DNA of 34,558 bases from NCBI GenBank assembly GCA_964622275.1, contig CAZUMX010000006.1:1-34558 (forward strand), given 5' to 3'. Position 1 is the first letter of the stretch, and the number at the start of each line of letters is the position of its first letter. Below, piece by piece: positions 1-7,562 of the stretch. The notes under the pieces are model-generated. The model was not told the DNA's origin and did not search any database. It saw only the letters and a program-made list of their open reading frames with translations. The position numbers were made by a program, and so were the translations under genes. This DNA is from CAYPEZ01 sp964622275. Lineage in GTDB: Bacteria; Patescibacteriota; Minisyncoccia; Phycocordibacterales; UBA6899.

Positions 1-335
1 AAAAACACAAGGCACACAACAGCGCGAATACCCAGTCTTTCTGAGATACAGATAGACTTTTCGCTCAAATGCATGAGAAGCATTCGAGGATTCAATGAGA
101 GAGAATTCGCTGCCGAGATCTTCCTGTTTTTTATTGCGAAGAAACTACGATAATTATACTTACGCTTTACAAACTGTCAATAGTGTTGGATATCATTTTA
201 TCCTTTCACAGAGCCACATATCGGACATTTTATAGTGTCCGATAGAATGTCTGTTATGTGTCCGATAGTATACCCATGAATTGAGGGATTTTTCAGATAT
301 TTTTTGTTATACTGGCCACATCACTTCTCAGTGTT
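1..335. other. Gene-free leader upstream of valS
   Basis: No reading frame here has family resemblance or a credible start. The stretch is AT-rich and contains the TGTCCGATA motif cluster (219-267). A possible -10 hexamer, TATACT, lies at 308-313 shortly before the valS ATG, but no -35 at a proper distance is visible. If the -10 is real, the valS transcript would have a very short leader without a Shine-Dalgarno sequence. Nothing resembling a T-box (the usual regulator of aminoacyl-tRNA synthetase genes in Firmicutes) was recognised. Confidence 0.6.
219..267. repeat. Triple TGTCCGATA motif cluster (dyad plus direct copy)
   Basis: TATCGGACA at 219-227 and TGTCCGATA at 236-244 form a perfect 9-bp dyad around an 8-nt spacer. 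A second direct copy of TGTCCGATA lies at 259-267, 23 nt after the first. The octamer GTCCGATA is also inside both terminal inverted repeats of the RAYT element at 20224-20989. It could be an operator for valS, or a REP-like element mobilised by RAYT. The sequence alone does not decide. Confidence 0.6.
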
Positions 336-2534
336 ATGGATGAAAAACTTAAAAAACCGTACGATCCGAAAGTTGAAGAAGCTCGCATAAGGGCTTTCTG
401 GGATACTAAAGCAGTTGCAAATCCTGATGAACAGATTCGTGCTGGATATGTTGATCAAAGTGCACCTACCTTCTCTATTGTCCTCCCTCCGCCAAATGTT
501 ACTGGGACACTCCATATGGGCCATGCAGCCATGCTTGCCATTGAAGATATTATGGTCCGTTTTCATCGCATGAAGGGATACCGTACACTCTGGATCCCTG
601 GGACAGATCATGCTGCGATAGCAACACAATCAAAGGTAGAGAAAGAGCTTGAGAAAGAAAAACTTCGTCGTAGAGATTTGGGACGCGAAGCATTTCTCCA
701 GCGTGTTGAATTATTTGCCCAACAAAGCCACGATACAATTGTGAATCAAGTGCGCATGATGGGTGCTTCGGTGGATTGGTCTCGAGAAGCGTATACCCTT
801 GACCAAAAACGCGAGCGTGCTGTACGAACAGCATTCAAAAAGATGTATGACGATGGTCTGATCGTTCGCAGGCATCGTGTGGTGAATTGGGATCCTAAAG
901 GCCAGACAACCATCTCAGACGATGAACTTGTGTATGAAGAGCGAAAGGCAAAACTCTACACGTTTCGATATGCGAAGGATTTCCCTATCTTGATTTCAAC
1001 AACGCGGCCAGAGACAAAAGTTGGTGATACTGCAGTTGCGGTCCATCCTTCCGATGAACGATATAAGGAGTATGTTGGCAAAGAGTATGATGCTCTCTTT
1101 TGTGGAGTTCCTATTCATGTGCGAATTATTGCAGATGAGTCAGTTGATAAGTCTTTTGGGACCGGAGCCCTCGGAGTGACCCCAGCACACAGCTCGGCTG
1201 ACTGGCTTATGGGGGAAAAGCACAAGCTCCCTCTTGTTCAAGTGATTGATGAGCGCGCAAAGATGATGGTCGGAGATGAACGAATACTGGGAAAGAAAAC
1301 AACGGAGGCTCGTGAAGTGATTGTCTCATGGCTCCGAGAGGAAGGACTTCTCGAGAAGGAGGAAGAAATCACTCAGAACGTCTCCACCGCAGAGCGTACA
1401 GGAGCTATTGTTGAGCCTCTCCCTAAACTCCAGTGGTTTATTGCTGTGGACCAGGAGTTCACAATGGGTCCCTCAAAGATTCCAAACATTCCTGAAGGGG
1501 CTCGCACAACCTTAAAGCGCCTCATGAAGGAAGCTGTCGCTCAAAACGGAATTGCTATACTCCCCGACCGATTTGAAAAGACCTATTTCCATTGGATTGA
1601 AAACCTCCGTGACTGGTGTATCTCTAGACAAATCTGGTTTGGCCACAGAATTCCTGTTTGGTATCGGGGAGATGAAATATATGTCGATATCGTTCCCCCG
1701 GCAGATAATGGATGGGAGCAAGATCCTGACACACTGGACACATGGTTCTCTTCGGGGCTATGGACATTCTCTACGTTGGGATGGCCAGAAGAGACAAGTG
1801 ATCTACGCGCATATCACCCCACCACAGTGCTCGAAACTGGATACGACATTCTCTTTTTCTGGGTGGCTCGGATGATATTGATGACAGCATATCTGCTGGG
1901 CGATATTCCCTTTAAGACTGTGTATCTCCATGGTCTTGTTCGTGATGCGAAAGGGCGCAAGATGTCAAAATCACTTGGAAACATCATCGACCCATTAGAT
2001 ATGATTGAGAAATATGGCGCAGACGCAACTCGGTTGTCACTAATTATTGGGGCAGCACCAGGAAATGACCTTAAACTTTCAGAAGACAAAGTTCGAGGGT
2101 ATAAGAATTTTGCCAACAAAATATGGAATGCTACCCGTTTTGTTCTTGAACAGACTGAGGGATATACAAAAGGAGCATCCCCTCTTTCAGAGCAAGATGA
2201 GCTCACGCGCAAAGAGTTCGCTGATATTGCTGCCGATATTACTGGGGACATTGAGCACTTCCGGTATTCCCTCGCCGGAGAAAAGTTGTACCACTATTTT
2301 TGGCATACCTTTGCTGATAAAATCATTGAGGAGACAAAGGTGCGTATCCGTGAAGGAGGAAACGATGCGTCCTCAGCTCGTGAACTTCTCGTGTGTCTCT
2401 TGTCACAACAGATCATCATGCTTCACCCATTTATGCCGTTTGTAACGGAGGCACTGTGGAGTCTCCTCCCATCTTCGTGGAAAGTAGATCAGCGACCCCT
2501 CGCTCTTGTATCATGGCCGGAGACATTACATTAG
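336..2534 (+). CDS. valS: Valyl-tRNA synthetase, short form
   Basis: Cytoplasmic class I synthetase that charges tRNA-Val with valine and hydrolyses mischarged Thr-tRNA-Val. The class I signature is PPPNVTGTLHMGHA (HIGH equivalent HMGH at residues 60-63). GTDHAAIATQ follows, the CP1 editing domain carries TTRPETKVGDTAV, and KMSKS is at about 542-546 (GRKMSKSLGN). The protein is 732 residues, whereas typical bacterial ValS has about 860-950. It stops just after the helical anticodon-binding domain (HPFMPFVTEALW), so the usual C-terminal coiled-coil tRNA arm is missing. The ending is natural: the stop lies 22 bp inside the next gene and no coiled-coil sequence follows in another frame. ATG 336 is chosen because it begins the conserved N-terminus (KPYDPKVEEARIRAFW). 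No Shine-Dalgarno sequence is evident. It is first in a plus-strand run with prsW, hsp20 and SPFH genes. Confidence 0.97.
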   Translation: MDEKLKKPYDPKVEEARIRAFWDTKAVANPDEQIRAGYVDQSAPTFSIVLPPPNVTGTLHMGHAAMLAIEDIMVRFHRMKGYRTLWIPGTDHAAIATQSKVEKELEKEKLRRRDLGREAFLQRVELFAQQSHDTIVNQVRMMGASVDWSREAYTLDQKRERAVRTAFKKMYDDGLIVRRHRVVNWDPKGQTTISDDELVYEERKAKLYTFRYAKDFPILISTTRPETKVGDTAVAVHPSDERYKEYVGKEYDALFCGVPIHVRIIADESVDKSFGTGALGVTPAHSSADWLMGEKHKLPLVQVIDERAKMMVGDERILGKKTTEAREVIVSWLREEGLLEKEEEITQNVSTAERTGAIVEPLPKLQWFIAVDQEFTMGPSKIPNIPEGARTTLKRLMKEAVAQNGIAILPDRFEKTYFHWIENLRDWCISRQIWFGHRIPVWYRGDEIYVDIVPPADNGWEQDPDTLDTWFSSGLWTFSTLGWPEETSDLRAYHPTTVLETGYDILFFWVARMILMTAYLLGDIPFKTVYLHGLVRDAKGRKMSKSLGNIIDPLDMIEKYGADATRLSLIIGAAPGNDLKLSEDKVRGYKNFANKIWNATRFVLEQTEGYTKGASPLSEQDELTRKEFADIAADITGDIEHFRYSLAGEKLYHYFWHTFADKIIEETKVRIREGGNDASSARELLVCLLSQQIIMLHPFMPFVTEALWSLLPSSWKVDQRPLALVSWPETLH

Positions 2535-3253
2535 GAACTATCCTTCTCGCTCTTGTAGGGGGAGTCATTCCTGCTCTCTTGTGGTTGCGATTTTGGATTC
2601 GTGAAGATGGTGACCACCCAGAGCCTAAAGCAATGATTACTCTTGCTTTTTTGGGAGGGATGGTAGCTGTCGGTATTGCCTACCCTCTTCAAAAGCTTGT
2701 CGTGTCTTATGTTGGAATCGAAGAAAATACATTTATTCTCCTCCTTCTCTGGGCAGCAATTGAGGAAATAGCGAAATTATGCATGTTTCTCCTTGTGTCA
2801 TACCGGAGTGTGGATTTTGATGAACCCATGGACGGAGTTATCTATCTTGTGACCGTTTCGTTAGGGTTTTCAGCTCTCGAAAATAGCTTGTTTCTCATTG
2901 ATCCAATTAGTGCGGGTCACGGAACCATGGCTATTATTCTTGGGAACTACCGTTTTATCGGTGCAAGTCTTCTTCATGTCATTTGTGGTGCCGCGATCGG
3001 AACTTTTCTTGGGATGGCGTTTTATACAGGAGAAAAAGGTCGTCGACACGCACTATGGACGGGTCTTTCTGTGGCGATCTTATTGCACACCGCATTCAAC
3101 TTTTCTATAATGAAGAGCGACGGAGATTCGCTTTATCTAGTCTTCGGAGGTTTGTGGCTTGCTGCAATTACGCTCCTACTCCTCTGTGAGATCGTTCGGC
3201 GTGTACATCCAGGGCTTTCGGCTCCTCCGACAACGATTGTTCTTAGTCGCTAA
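2513..3253 (+). CDS. PrsW-family intramembrane metalloprotease
   Basis: Polytopic membrane protein of 246 residues with about seven hydrophobic segments. It carries the PrsW/CPBP-type glutamate and histidine motifs: EEIAK at 84-88, DEPMDGVIY at 103-111 followed by SALEN, LLHVICG with His155, and LLHTAFN with His192. In Bacillus the family cleaves an anti-sigma factor; the substrate here is unknown. The open frame extends back to 2393, but its first 40 codons lie inside valS and read like out-of-frame valS sequence. ATG 2513 gives the natural MAGDITLG... N-terminus leading into the first membrane helix. The start overlaps the valS end by 22 bp, which suggests translational coupling. I am sure of the family, not of the process it controls. 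Confidence 0.88.
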   Translation: MAGDITLGTILLALVGGVIPALLWLRFWIREDGDHPEPKAMITLAFLGGMVAVGIAYPLQKLVVSYVGIEENTFILLLLWAAIEEIAKLCMFLLVSYRSVDFDEPMDGVIYLVTVSLGFSALENSLFLIDPISAGHGTMAIILGNYRFIGASLLHVICGAAIGTFLGMAFYTGEKGRRHALWTGLSVAILLHTAFNFSIMKSDGDSLYLVFGGLWLAAITLLLLCEIVRRVHPGLSAPPTTIVLSR

Positions 3254-3276
3254 TTTTATACACTCTTTATTTCTCT

Positions 3277-3795
3277 ATGCCAACAAAGCGTCCATCATTT
3301 TTTGACCGCCTGACTACAGTGATCAATACTCCTACGGAAGGAACCTCTATGGATGAAACCGGAGCTGACGCGTCCACAATGCGCGTGGAAGTTCCAGCAA
3401 AACCTCAAGCGAGCAGAGACACACATCTGTCGGTACAAAATAGTGATGATGCTGACACGGAGAGTGATATTGGTAAGCTTCTCGTCGATCTTTATGAGTC
3501 TGATGGGAGTCTCATTATTCAATCAATGATTGCAGGAGTAACACCTGAAAACCTCCAAATTTCTATTACCAGAGAGCGCGTGGTCATCCGCGGGAAGAGA
3601 GAAATGCCCAAAGACCGCCCTGAAGAATATTTCGCAAACGAACTATATTGGGGTTCTTTTGAACGTGTGATTGACCTGCCGTACGAGATTGATGCTGATA
3701 ATGCTGAAGCTGTTGAAAAATACGGCCTACTCATCGTCCGCCTCCCTAAACTCGATACACACAAGACTCAAGAACTTCGAGTTAAATCAGTGTAG
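3277..3795 (+). CDS. Small heat shock protein, Hsp20/alpha-crystallin family
   Basis: A 172-residue protein. The first 65 or so residues are polar and low in complexity, which is typical of a disordered sHSP N-terminal arm. An alpha-crystallin domain covers about 66-172. Visible family features are the GVTPENLQISITRERVVIRG strand pair, the YWGSFERVIDLP segment, and the closing GLLIVRLPK, close to the classic G-V-L-x-V-x-x-P signature. sHSPs are ATP-independent holdases that bind unfolding proteins as oligomers. The gene starts 23 bp after prsW; TATACA at about 3258 could be a -10, so separate heat-inducible transcription is possible. It ends 8 bp before the SPFH gene, hence probably one transcript with it. 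Confidence 0.93.
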   Translation: MPTKRPSFFDRLTTVINTPTEGTSMDETGADASTMRVEVPAKPQASRDTHLSVQNSDDADTESDIGKLLVDLYESDGSLIIQSMIAGVTPENLQISITRERVVIRGKREMPKDRPEEYFANELYWGSFERVIDLPYEIDADNAEAVEKYGLLIVRLPKLDTHKTQELRVKSV

Positions 3796-3803
3796 CATTT
3801 ACT

Positions 3804-4805
3804 ATGGACCAAAAGACACAGAAAGTCATTCTTGGCGCTATTGTCCTTCTTTTTGTCTTTGGAAATATTTTTCCGCAAATGATTGTTCCCGTTGTTGTGC
3901 TCGGTGCACTTGTGTTTTTCTTTATTCGTCATTCTGGGTTTATCCCTTCTTCATTTTCGACTATGCCACCTTCACCTGATACTCAAGCTGTGCTTTCTAA
4001 AATCCGATTTGGGTTTCGTGCCATCGTTATACTTGTTGTCGCTATTGTTCTTTTGGTGAATATGATTGTCATCATTCCCGCCGGTTCTACGGGGGTCTAC
4101 CACCTCTTTGGGAAAGTGCGTGATCAAGAAATTCATTCTGGATTTAATCTTGTGAATCCTCTTGCCAGTATTGTGAAGATGAGTATTCGGACGCAACAAT
4201 ACACCATGTCGAGCGTCGCCGATGAAGGGATCCGGCATGGTGATGACTCTATTGAGACCCTCACCAAAGAAGGACTCAAAGTATTGCTCGACATCACTGT
4301 CCTCTATCGACTTGAAGAAGACAAGGCATCGGATGTATACAGAACCCTCGGTACAGAATATGAACAAAATTTAATTCGTCCAGAAGTACGTAGTGTCATC
4401 CGTGAAGTCATTGCGAACTACGAAGCGAAAGATATCTACTCTGAAAAGCGTGACGTTGTCGTTTCTGAGATTGAAAAGAAGCTAGCAGAAAATATCGGTC
4501 CTCGAGGTATTGTGATTGAGTCGACCCTACTTCGCAATGTTGTGTTACCACCAGAACTTGCTGGTGCCATCGAACAAAAGCTTACGGCAGAACAAGAGTC
4601 ACAACGGTACGATTTCGTCCTCGAAAAAGAAAAGAAGGAAGCAGAACGAAAGCGTATTGAGGCGGAGGGACAACGAGATGCACAGAGAATTATCTCCTCT
4701 TCTCTTTCAAGTGAGTACTTACAATATCAATTCATTAAGGAACTCAAAGATCGCCAAGGGACTATTTATGTTCCAACCAACCTGCCGCTTCTAAAAGGAA
4801 TCTAA
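3804..4805 (+). CDS. SPFH/prohibitin-family membrane protein
   Basis: A 333-residue protein with two or three hydrophobic N-terminal segments (about 8-41 and 72-92). An SPFH (stomatin/prohibitin/flotillin/HflK-C) domain follows from IIPAGSTGVYHLFGKVRDQEIHSG (split here for reference: the segment starts at residue 90). The domain has the typical prohibitin-like run: TKEGLKVLLDITVLYRL, then IRPEVRSVIREVIANYEAKDIYSEKR, then IESTLLRNVVLP. A charged coiled coil rich in Glu, Lys and Arg (about 265-300) closes it, as in prohibitins. Such proteins form large membrane cages that organise membrane proteases and lipids. The position just after an Hsp20 gene and near a PrsW protease fits a membrane-proteostasis role, which is inference. 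HflC-like is the main alternative name. Confidence 0.92.
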   Translation: MDQKTQKVILGAIVLLFVFGNIFPQMIVPVVVLGALVFFFIRHSGFIPSSFSTMPPSPDTQAVLSKIRFGFRAIVILVVAIVLLVNMIVIIPAGSTGVYHLFGKVRDQEIHSGFNLVNPLASIVKMSIRTQQYTMSSVADEGIRHGDDSIETLTKEGLKVLLDITVLYRLEEDKASDVYRTLGTEYEQNLIRPEVRSVIREVIANYEAKDIYSEKRDVVVSEIEKKLAENIGPRGIVIESTLLRNVVLPPELAGAIEQKLTAEQESQRYDFVLEKEKKEAERKRIEAEGQRDAQRIISSSLSSEYLQYQFIKELKDRQGTIYVPTNLPLLKGI

Positions 4806-4809
4806 GTGC

Positions 4810-4843
4810 AAAGAACCCGGAATGATTCCGGGTTCTTTTGTTT
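4810..4843 (+). terminator. Rho-independent terminator after the SPFH gene
   Basis: A perfect 13-bp stem AAAGAACCCGGAA / TTCCGGGTTCTTT (4810-4822 with 4826-4838) closes on a TGA triloop and is followed by a T-rich tail (TGTTTTT). It begins 5 bp after the SPFH stop codon, so it ends the valS-prsW-hsp20-SPFH transcript. Confidence 0.92.
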
Positions 4844-4845
4844 TT

Positions 4846-5308
4846 GATTGATACGGCCATGAATCAAAATGACAAACATGACCATATGCTTATGATCAAA
4901 AAAAATAACACCCGAATATCTGGTGTCATATATGTAAATTTGGTTTCCAGATGCCAAGAGCGAAAAAGCATCTGTAATCGAGAAGCATCGACTTCCATAA
5001 TGGGTAGTATTGGTTCTGACCGAACGAAGTTATGGAAGGTCGTGAAAGATAGCCCTTAAGAACATTGATTGCTCTCACTTCTCTTCTCCTGAGATTTTTC
5101 AATCCGCAGTCATCCGAGCATATGGATAACTTTCATGCATTGATGTGCAAACTTTCGATGGGCATACTCTTCCTCTAGAGGGATAGTCCTGGTTTTCCAT
5201 TTGCTCACGATAAGAATCGCTCACAAATATGGGAGAAAGGCTTCGAGCCCGGCCGAAAGCCGAACAATCGGCTTTCTTCTCTGCCGAAACTCGCTGCGCT
5301 CTTTTCTG
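4846..5308. other. Gene-free stretch between the SPFH gene and tRNA-Phe
   Basis: No convincing gene. The only frame of note, about 66 codons from ATG 4860, has a composition unlike a protein and no ribosome-binding site. A hairpin GAAAGCCGA-ACAA-TCGGCTTTC sits at 5255-5276 without a T-tract, so it is at best a weak terminator for tRNA-Phe. TTCGAGCCCGGC at 5242-5253 is a 12-bp inverted copy of the tRNA-Phe T-arm. Confidence 0.6.
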
Positions 5309-5381
5309 TGCCGAGAGCCGGGCTCGAACCGGCGACCCCTTCCTCTTCAGGGAAATGCTCTACCAACTGAGCTATCTCGGC
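5309..5381 (-). tRNA. tRNA-Phe (GAA)
   Basis: The minus strand folds into a complete cloverleaf of 73 nt. Acceptor GCCGAGA pairs with TCTCGGC, followed by discriminator A. The D-arm is GCTC..GAGC, the anticodon arm is TTTCC-CTGAAGA-GGAAG with anticodon GAA, and the T-arm is GCCGG-TTCGAGC-CCGGC. CCA is not encoded (CAC follows the acceptor C), so a CCA-adding enzyme is required. Confidence 0.97.
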
Positions 5382-5392
5382 AGGTGACAAAC

Positions 5393-5424
5393 AAAATGAG
5401 AATATCATATATTCTCATTTTTTT
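5393..5424 (-). terminator. Hairpin terminator between the 95-residue gene and tRNA-Phe
   Basis: AAAATGAGAATAT (5393-5405) is perfectly complementary to ATATTCTCATTTT (5409-5421) around a CAT loop. It has T-rich sequence on both sides, so it could work in both directions. On the minus strand it ends the transcript of the gene stopping at 5512, upstream of tRNA-Phe. Confidence 0.65.
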
Positions 5425-5511
5425 CGAACGATGCCGAGACACACCTATTTATCTCGGCAAACTGGTAACCCAGGGACTATATCAAATTATCCCCCTTCTT
5501 TCAAACGTCCA

Positions 5512-5799
5512 TTATGGCCTCTTAAGAAGTGGATTGTTGAGGAGGTCTGAGATGGTCCCAATTCCCTCTCCAGCGCTTCCTGTAAGCGAATCTACGCGAT
5601 TAAGGAGAGTTTGATACGTGTGGATATAGTTATCAATGGTTGGCTGAAAGTAATACCACAATCCTACGCTGGTCCCTATAATTGTTGCCCAGTACAAGAA
5701 ACGGAATATTCCGGACCACACCTGAGCACGGTGCATCTTACGAAGAATGTTGTTGTTCTCGCGAGTGAGTTCGAGGAGCTCTTCAATTTTTTCATCCAT
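5512..5799 (-). CDS. Small membrane protein of unknown function
   Basis: A 95-residue protein of no family I can name. An acidic amphipathic start (MDEKIEELLELTRENNNILRKMHR), likely a short coiled coil, is followed by one hydrophobic segment (about 28-50, FRFLYWATIIGTSVGLWYYF) and a polar tail ending in LLNNPLLKRP. This coiled coil plus single helix layout recurs in small CPR membrane proteins, from general memory. It starts 18 bp after the GNAT stop codon, so the two are probably co-transcribed. A terminator hairpin follows at 5393-5424. Confidence 0.75.
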   Translation of the reverse strand: MDEKIEELLELTRENNNILRKMHRAQVWSGIFRFLYWATIIGTSVGLWYYFQPTIDNYIHTYQTLLNRVDSLTGSAGEGIGTISDLLNNPLLKRP

Positions 5800-5817
5800 A
5801 CATACAATTAAAGCACA

Positions 5818-6348
5818 TCAAAAAAACTTTACCATAATTTTCCGTAGTTTTTGTTTCCTTCGGTCAAAAAACTCAGTGCTTTCATGATATCCAGTAGAAG
5901 CATAGAGGGCTAATGCGGGCGTATTTTTTGAGAGACAATCTAGCCAAAGTCCGTCTTTCCCATGTTCTCTGGCATACCTCTCTGCGAGGTCCATCAGTCG
6001 TTTGCCCACCCCCATTTTTCTATAATGTTCTTCCACTCCAATGCGAGCAATATGTCCAAGATTTGGATGTTCTCGGAGTTCAAGAGGAGCCTCTTCAGGG
6101 ACATCTTCGTCCAGAGTCACTTCAATATATCCCGCAATCCCCCCTCCCTTTTCTTGAAGAACGCTTGCTATTCTATCACCACCTTCTGCGTACCGTGTTG
6201 CTTCATGAAGAAGCGAAGCGGCATCTTTGTTGCTGTCTACTTGCATACGGATCTCAACGAGAAGCCCCACGGTATCTTTGGTGATGGTTACTTCATCAAA
6301 AAGACCCTCGTTCGATGGGTCTTTTGTGTACTGGGGAGATTCTTCCAT
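5818..6348 (-). CDS. GNAT-family N-acetyltransferase
   Basis: The C-terminal half shows the GNAT fold's acetyl-CoA site: HIARIGVEEHYRKMGVGKRL (motif A, with R-K-M-G-V-G-K as the pyrophosphate loop), then LMDLAERYAREHGKDGLWLD, then NTPALALYASTGYHES (motif B, the usual A-x-x-L-Y-x-x-x-G-F/Y). These enzymes move an acetyl group from acetyl-CoA to an amine; the substrate cannot be told. The frame opens at ATG 6426, but that codon lies inside the stem of a terminator (6412-6460) for the upstream gene. I therefore prefer ATG 6348 (MEESPQYT..., 176 residues). TATACT lies 6 nt before that ATG, compatible with a leaderless start. The caveat is that the 26 codons skipped are strongly hydrophobic, so an N-terminal membrane anchor from 6426 or from an internal GTG cannot be excluded. 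It ends in TGA. Confidence 0.85.
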   Translation of the reverse strand: MEESPQYTKDPSNEGLFDEVTITKDTVGLLVEIRMQVDSNKDAASLLHEATRYAEGGDRIASVLQEKGGGIAGYIEVTLDEDVPEEAPLELREHPNLGHIARIGVEEHYRKMGVGKRLMDLAERYAREHGKDGLWLDCLSKNTPALALYASTGYHESTEFFDRRKQKLRKIMVKFF

Positions 6349-6411
6349 TCCTCGAGTATACAGCCTTACATACCATTTGACATAGACGAGCCAAAACACT
6401 AAAGAACCGTA

Positions 6412-6460
6412 TAAAAAAATAGGCATCGCTTAAACAGACAGATTCTGTATAAGCGATGCC
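6412..6460 (-). terminator. Terminator of the 169-residue gene
   Basis: An 11-bp stem GGCATCGCTTA / TAAGCGATGCC (6422-6432 with 6450-6460) is extended by ACAGA/TCTGT after one mismatch. On the minus strand a seven-T run follows (6413-6419). It lies 15 bp past the stop codon at 6476. Its stem contains the ATG at 6424-6426 that would be the longest possible GNAT start. Confidence 0.88.
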
Positions 6461-6475
6461 CCTGACCATAAAGGA

Positions 6476-6985
6476 CTATTTTCCGTAATACATGTGGATG
6501 ATCGATATAGATAGCTCCTCGGGAAAACGTCCGCAGCTGCGAAGCTCGTATCCTAATCCTATGGAGCCATCAAATTTGTTGAAGCCGGCGCTGTAACCAT
6601 CACCACATACTTTTTTAAACTGCGCATCCCAGATCTTCCCATGTACCATGAGTAAGTCTTTTATGAACAGTATTGTCGAATCGACGGTATTCGTTGTTTC
6701 GGCAGAACGAAACGTCTTCAGTGGTTCGCTCCCATCGAAGTAAGAGTGTTTCCTGACATCGCTAGATGAATACCAGCCGCTGATGAGGATGACCGGAAAA
6801 CACCTATCTTTTTTCTGATAAGTTCTCCGCATAAATAGGTCGTGGTTGTCGCTGTGGTTGAGAATTTTTACAGCAAGCTCTTCGTGTGAATTGAGAACTG
6901 TGGTAAGAGCAACGTTTAGATATTGCTCAAGAAGGTTAATAGAATCCACCTCAACGACAAATCTTTGCACCATGTCTATCGACAT
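6476..6985 (-). CDS. Hypothetical protein
   Basis: A 169-residue soluble protein that I do not recognise. No signal peptide, membrane segment or repeat is visible. The composition is ordinary, with a possible alpha/beta order (RFVVEVDSINLLEQYLN..., CFPVILISGWYSSS..., IGLGYELRSCGRFPEELSIS). ATG 6985 has a Shine-Dalgarno-like AGAGGA 7 nt upstream, which decides for it over the internal ATG four codons on. It has its own strong terminator, and 116 bp of very AT-rich DNA lies upstream, so it is probably a single-gene transcript. Confidence 0.75.
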   Translation of the reverse strand: MSIDMVQRFVVEVDSINLLEQYLNVALTTVLNSHEELAVKILNHSDNHDLFMRRTYQKKDRCFPVILISGWYSSSDVRKHSYFDGSEPLKTFRSAETTNTVDSTILFIKDLLMVHGKIWDAQFKKVCGDGYSAGFNKFDGSIGLGYELRSCGRFPEELSISIIHMYYGK

Positions 6986-7101
6986 CGCAGCATCCTCTAC
7001 ATGAAGTTTTGATGTACCTTACTCAATATATAATGACATATGAATTATATAGAGTCAATATTATAATAAACCTAGGTCATTGAAATGAAAGATGCTATGT
7101 G

Positions 7102-7173
7102 TGCCCCCGGCGGGAATCGGACCTGCATTTACTCGTTAGGAGTGAGTCGTTCTATCCATTGAACTACGGGGAC
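7102..7173 (-). tRNA. tRNA-Arg (CCT)
   Basis: A 72-nt cloverleaf on the minus strand. Acceptor GTCCCCG pairs with CGGGGGC (one T-G wobble), with discriminator A. The D-arm is GTTC..GAAC, the anticodon loop is CTCCTAA giving anticodon CCT, and the T-arm is CAGGT..CCGATTC. The last anticodon-stem pair (31-39) is an A-C mismatch, which is unusual but compatible with function. CCA is not encoded. Confidence 0.93.
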
Positions 7174-7200
7174 AAAAAACGAGCCCTTAAGGGCCCGTTT
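7174..7200 (-). terminator. Terminator of the glutaredoxin gene
   Basis: On the minus strand AAACGGGCCC-TTAA-GGGCTCGTTT forms a 10-bp stem with one G-T pair. It runs into a six-T tract (7174-7179) that directly abuts the first base of tRNA-Arg at 7173. Confidence 0.88.
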
Positions 7201-7219
7201 TGCGTGTTTGGCAGCGTTC

Positions 7220-7486
7220 TTATGCTGCTTGTGGGGTTGTGGCAGGGCCAGCGCCAATACCCAAGAGAGACTCGAGCTTCCTCCTATCAAAGCCAACAAT
7301 GAGGTCTTGATCGACGGTGATGACAGGAACTCCCATTTGACCTGAGAGATCCATCATTTCTTTACGCTTCTCTAGGTCTGACTGTACGTTATATTCATTA
7401 TAAGCAACGCCATTTTTTTGAAAGAAATCTTTGGCCATTTTGCAATACATGCATGTTGGGGTTGTGTAGATATTTACAGTTTTCAT
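7220..7486 (-). CDS. Glutaredoxin / NrdH-like thiol-disulfide oxidoreductase
   Basis: An 88-residue thioredoxin-fold protein. The N-terminal beta strand MKTVNIYTTP leads to the redox motif C12-M-Y-C15, and the cis-proline segment MGVPVITVDQDLIVGFD follows at about 51-67. These are the hallmarks of small glutaredoxins. The fold reduces disulfides with glutathione or thioredoxin-reductase electrons, and one known client is class I ribonucleotide reductase. The window encodes an NrdAB pair, but about 24 kb away, so the partnership is only a possibility. The tail GIGAGPATTPQAA is a short disordered extension. No Shine-Dalgarno sequence is seen before ATG 7486. A terminator follows at 7174-7200. 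Confidence 0.9.
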   Translation of the reverse strand: MKTVNIYTTPTCMYCKMAKDFFQKNGVAYNEYNVQSDLEKRKEMMDLSGQMGVPVITVDQDLIVGFDRRKLESLLGIGAGPATTPQAA

Positions 7487-7562
7487 GAGGAGAATGATGA
7501 ACTGATAAGATTATGTCATCGGGTGTGATTTTACCATACATCTGACTGCATTGTCACTTATT

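Noticed and set aside
4860..5059. Possible small plus-strand gene after the SPFH terminator
   Set aside because: No ribosome site, no family resemblance, and a composition unlike the neighbouring proteins.
5242..5328. 12-bp inverted copy of the tRNA-Phe T-arm as an integration (att) scar
   Set aside because: It is short and inverted, with no integrase or element nearby; probably coincidence in a GC-rich hairpin region.
5818..5820. UGA recoding (Gracilibacteria-type code)
   Set aside because: TGA ends the GNAT gene naturally, and no long gene contains in-frame TGA codons.
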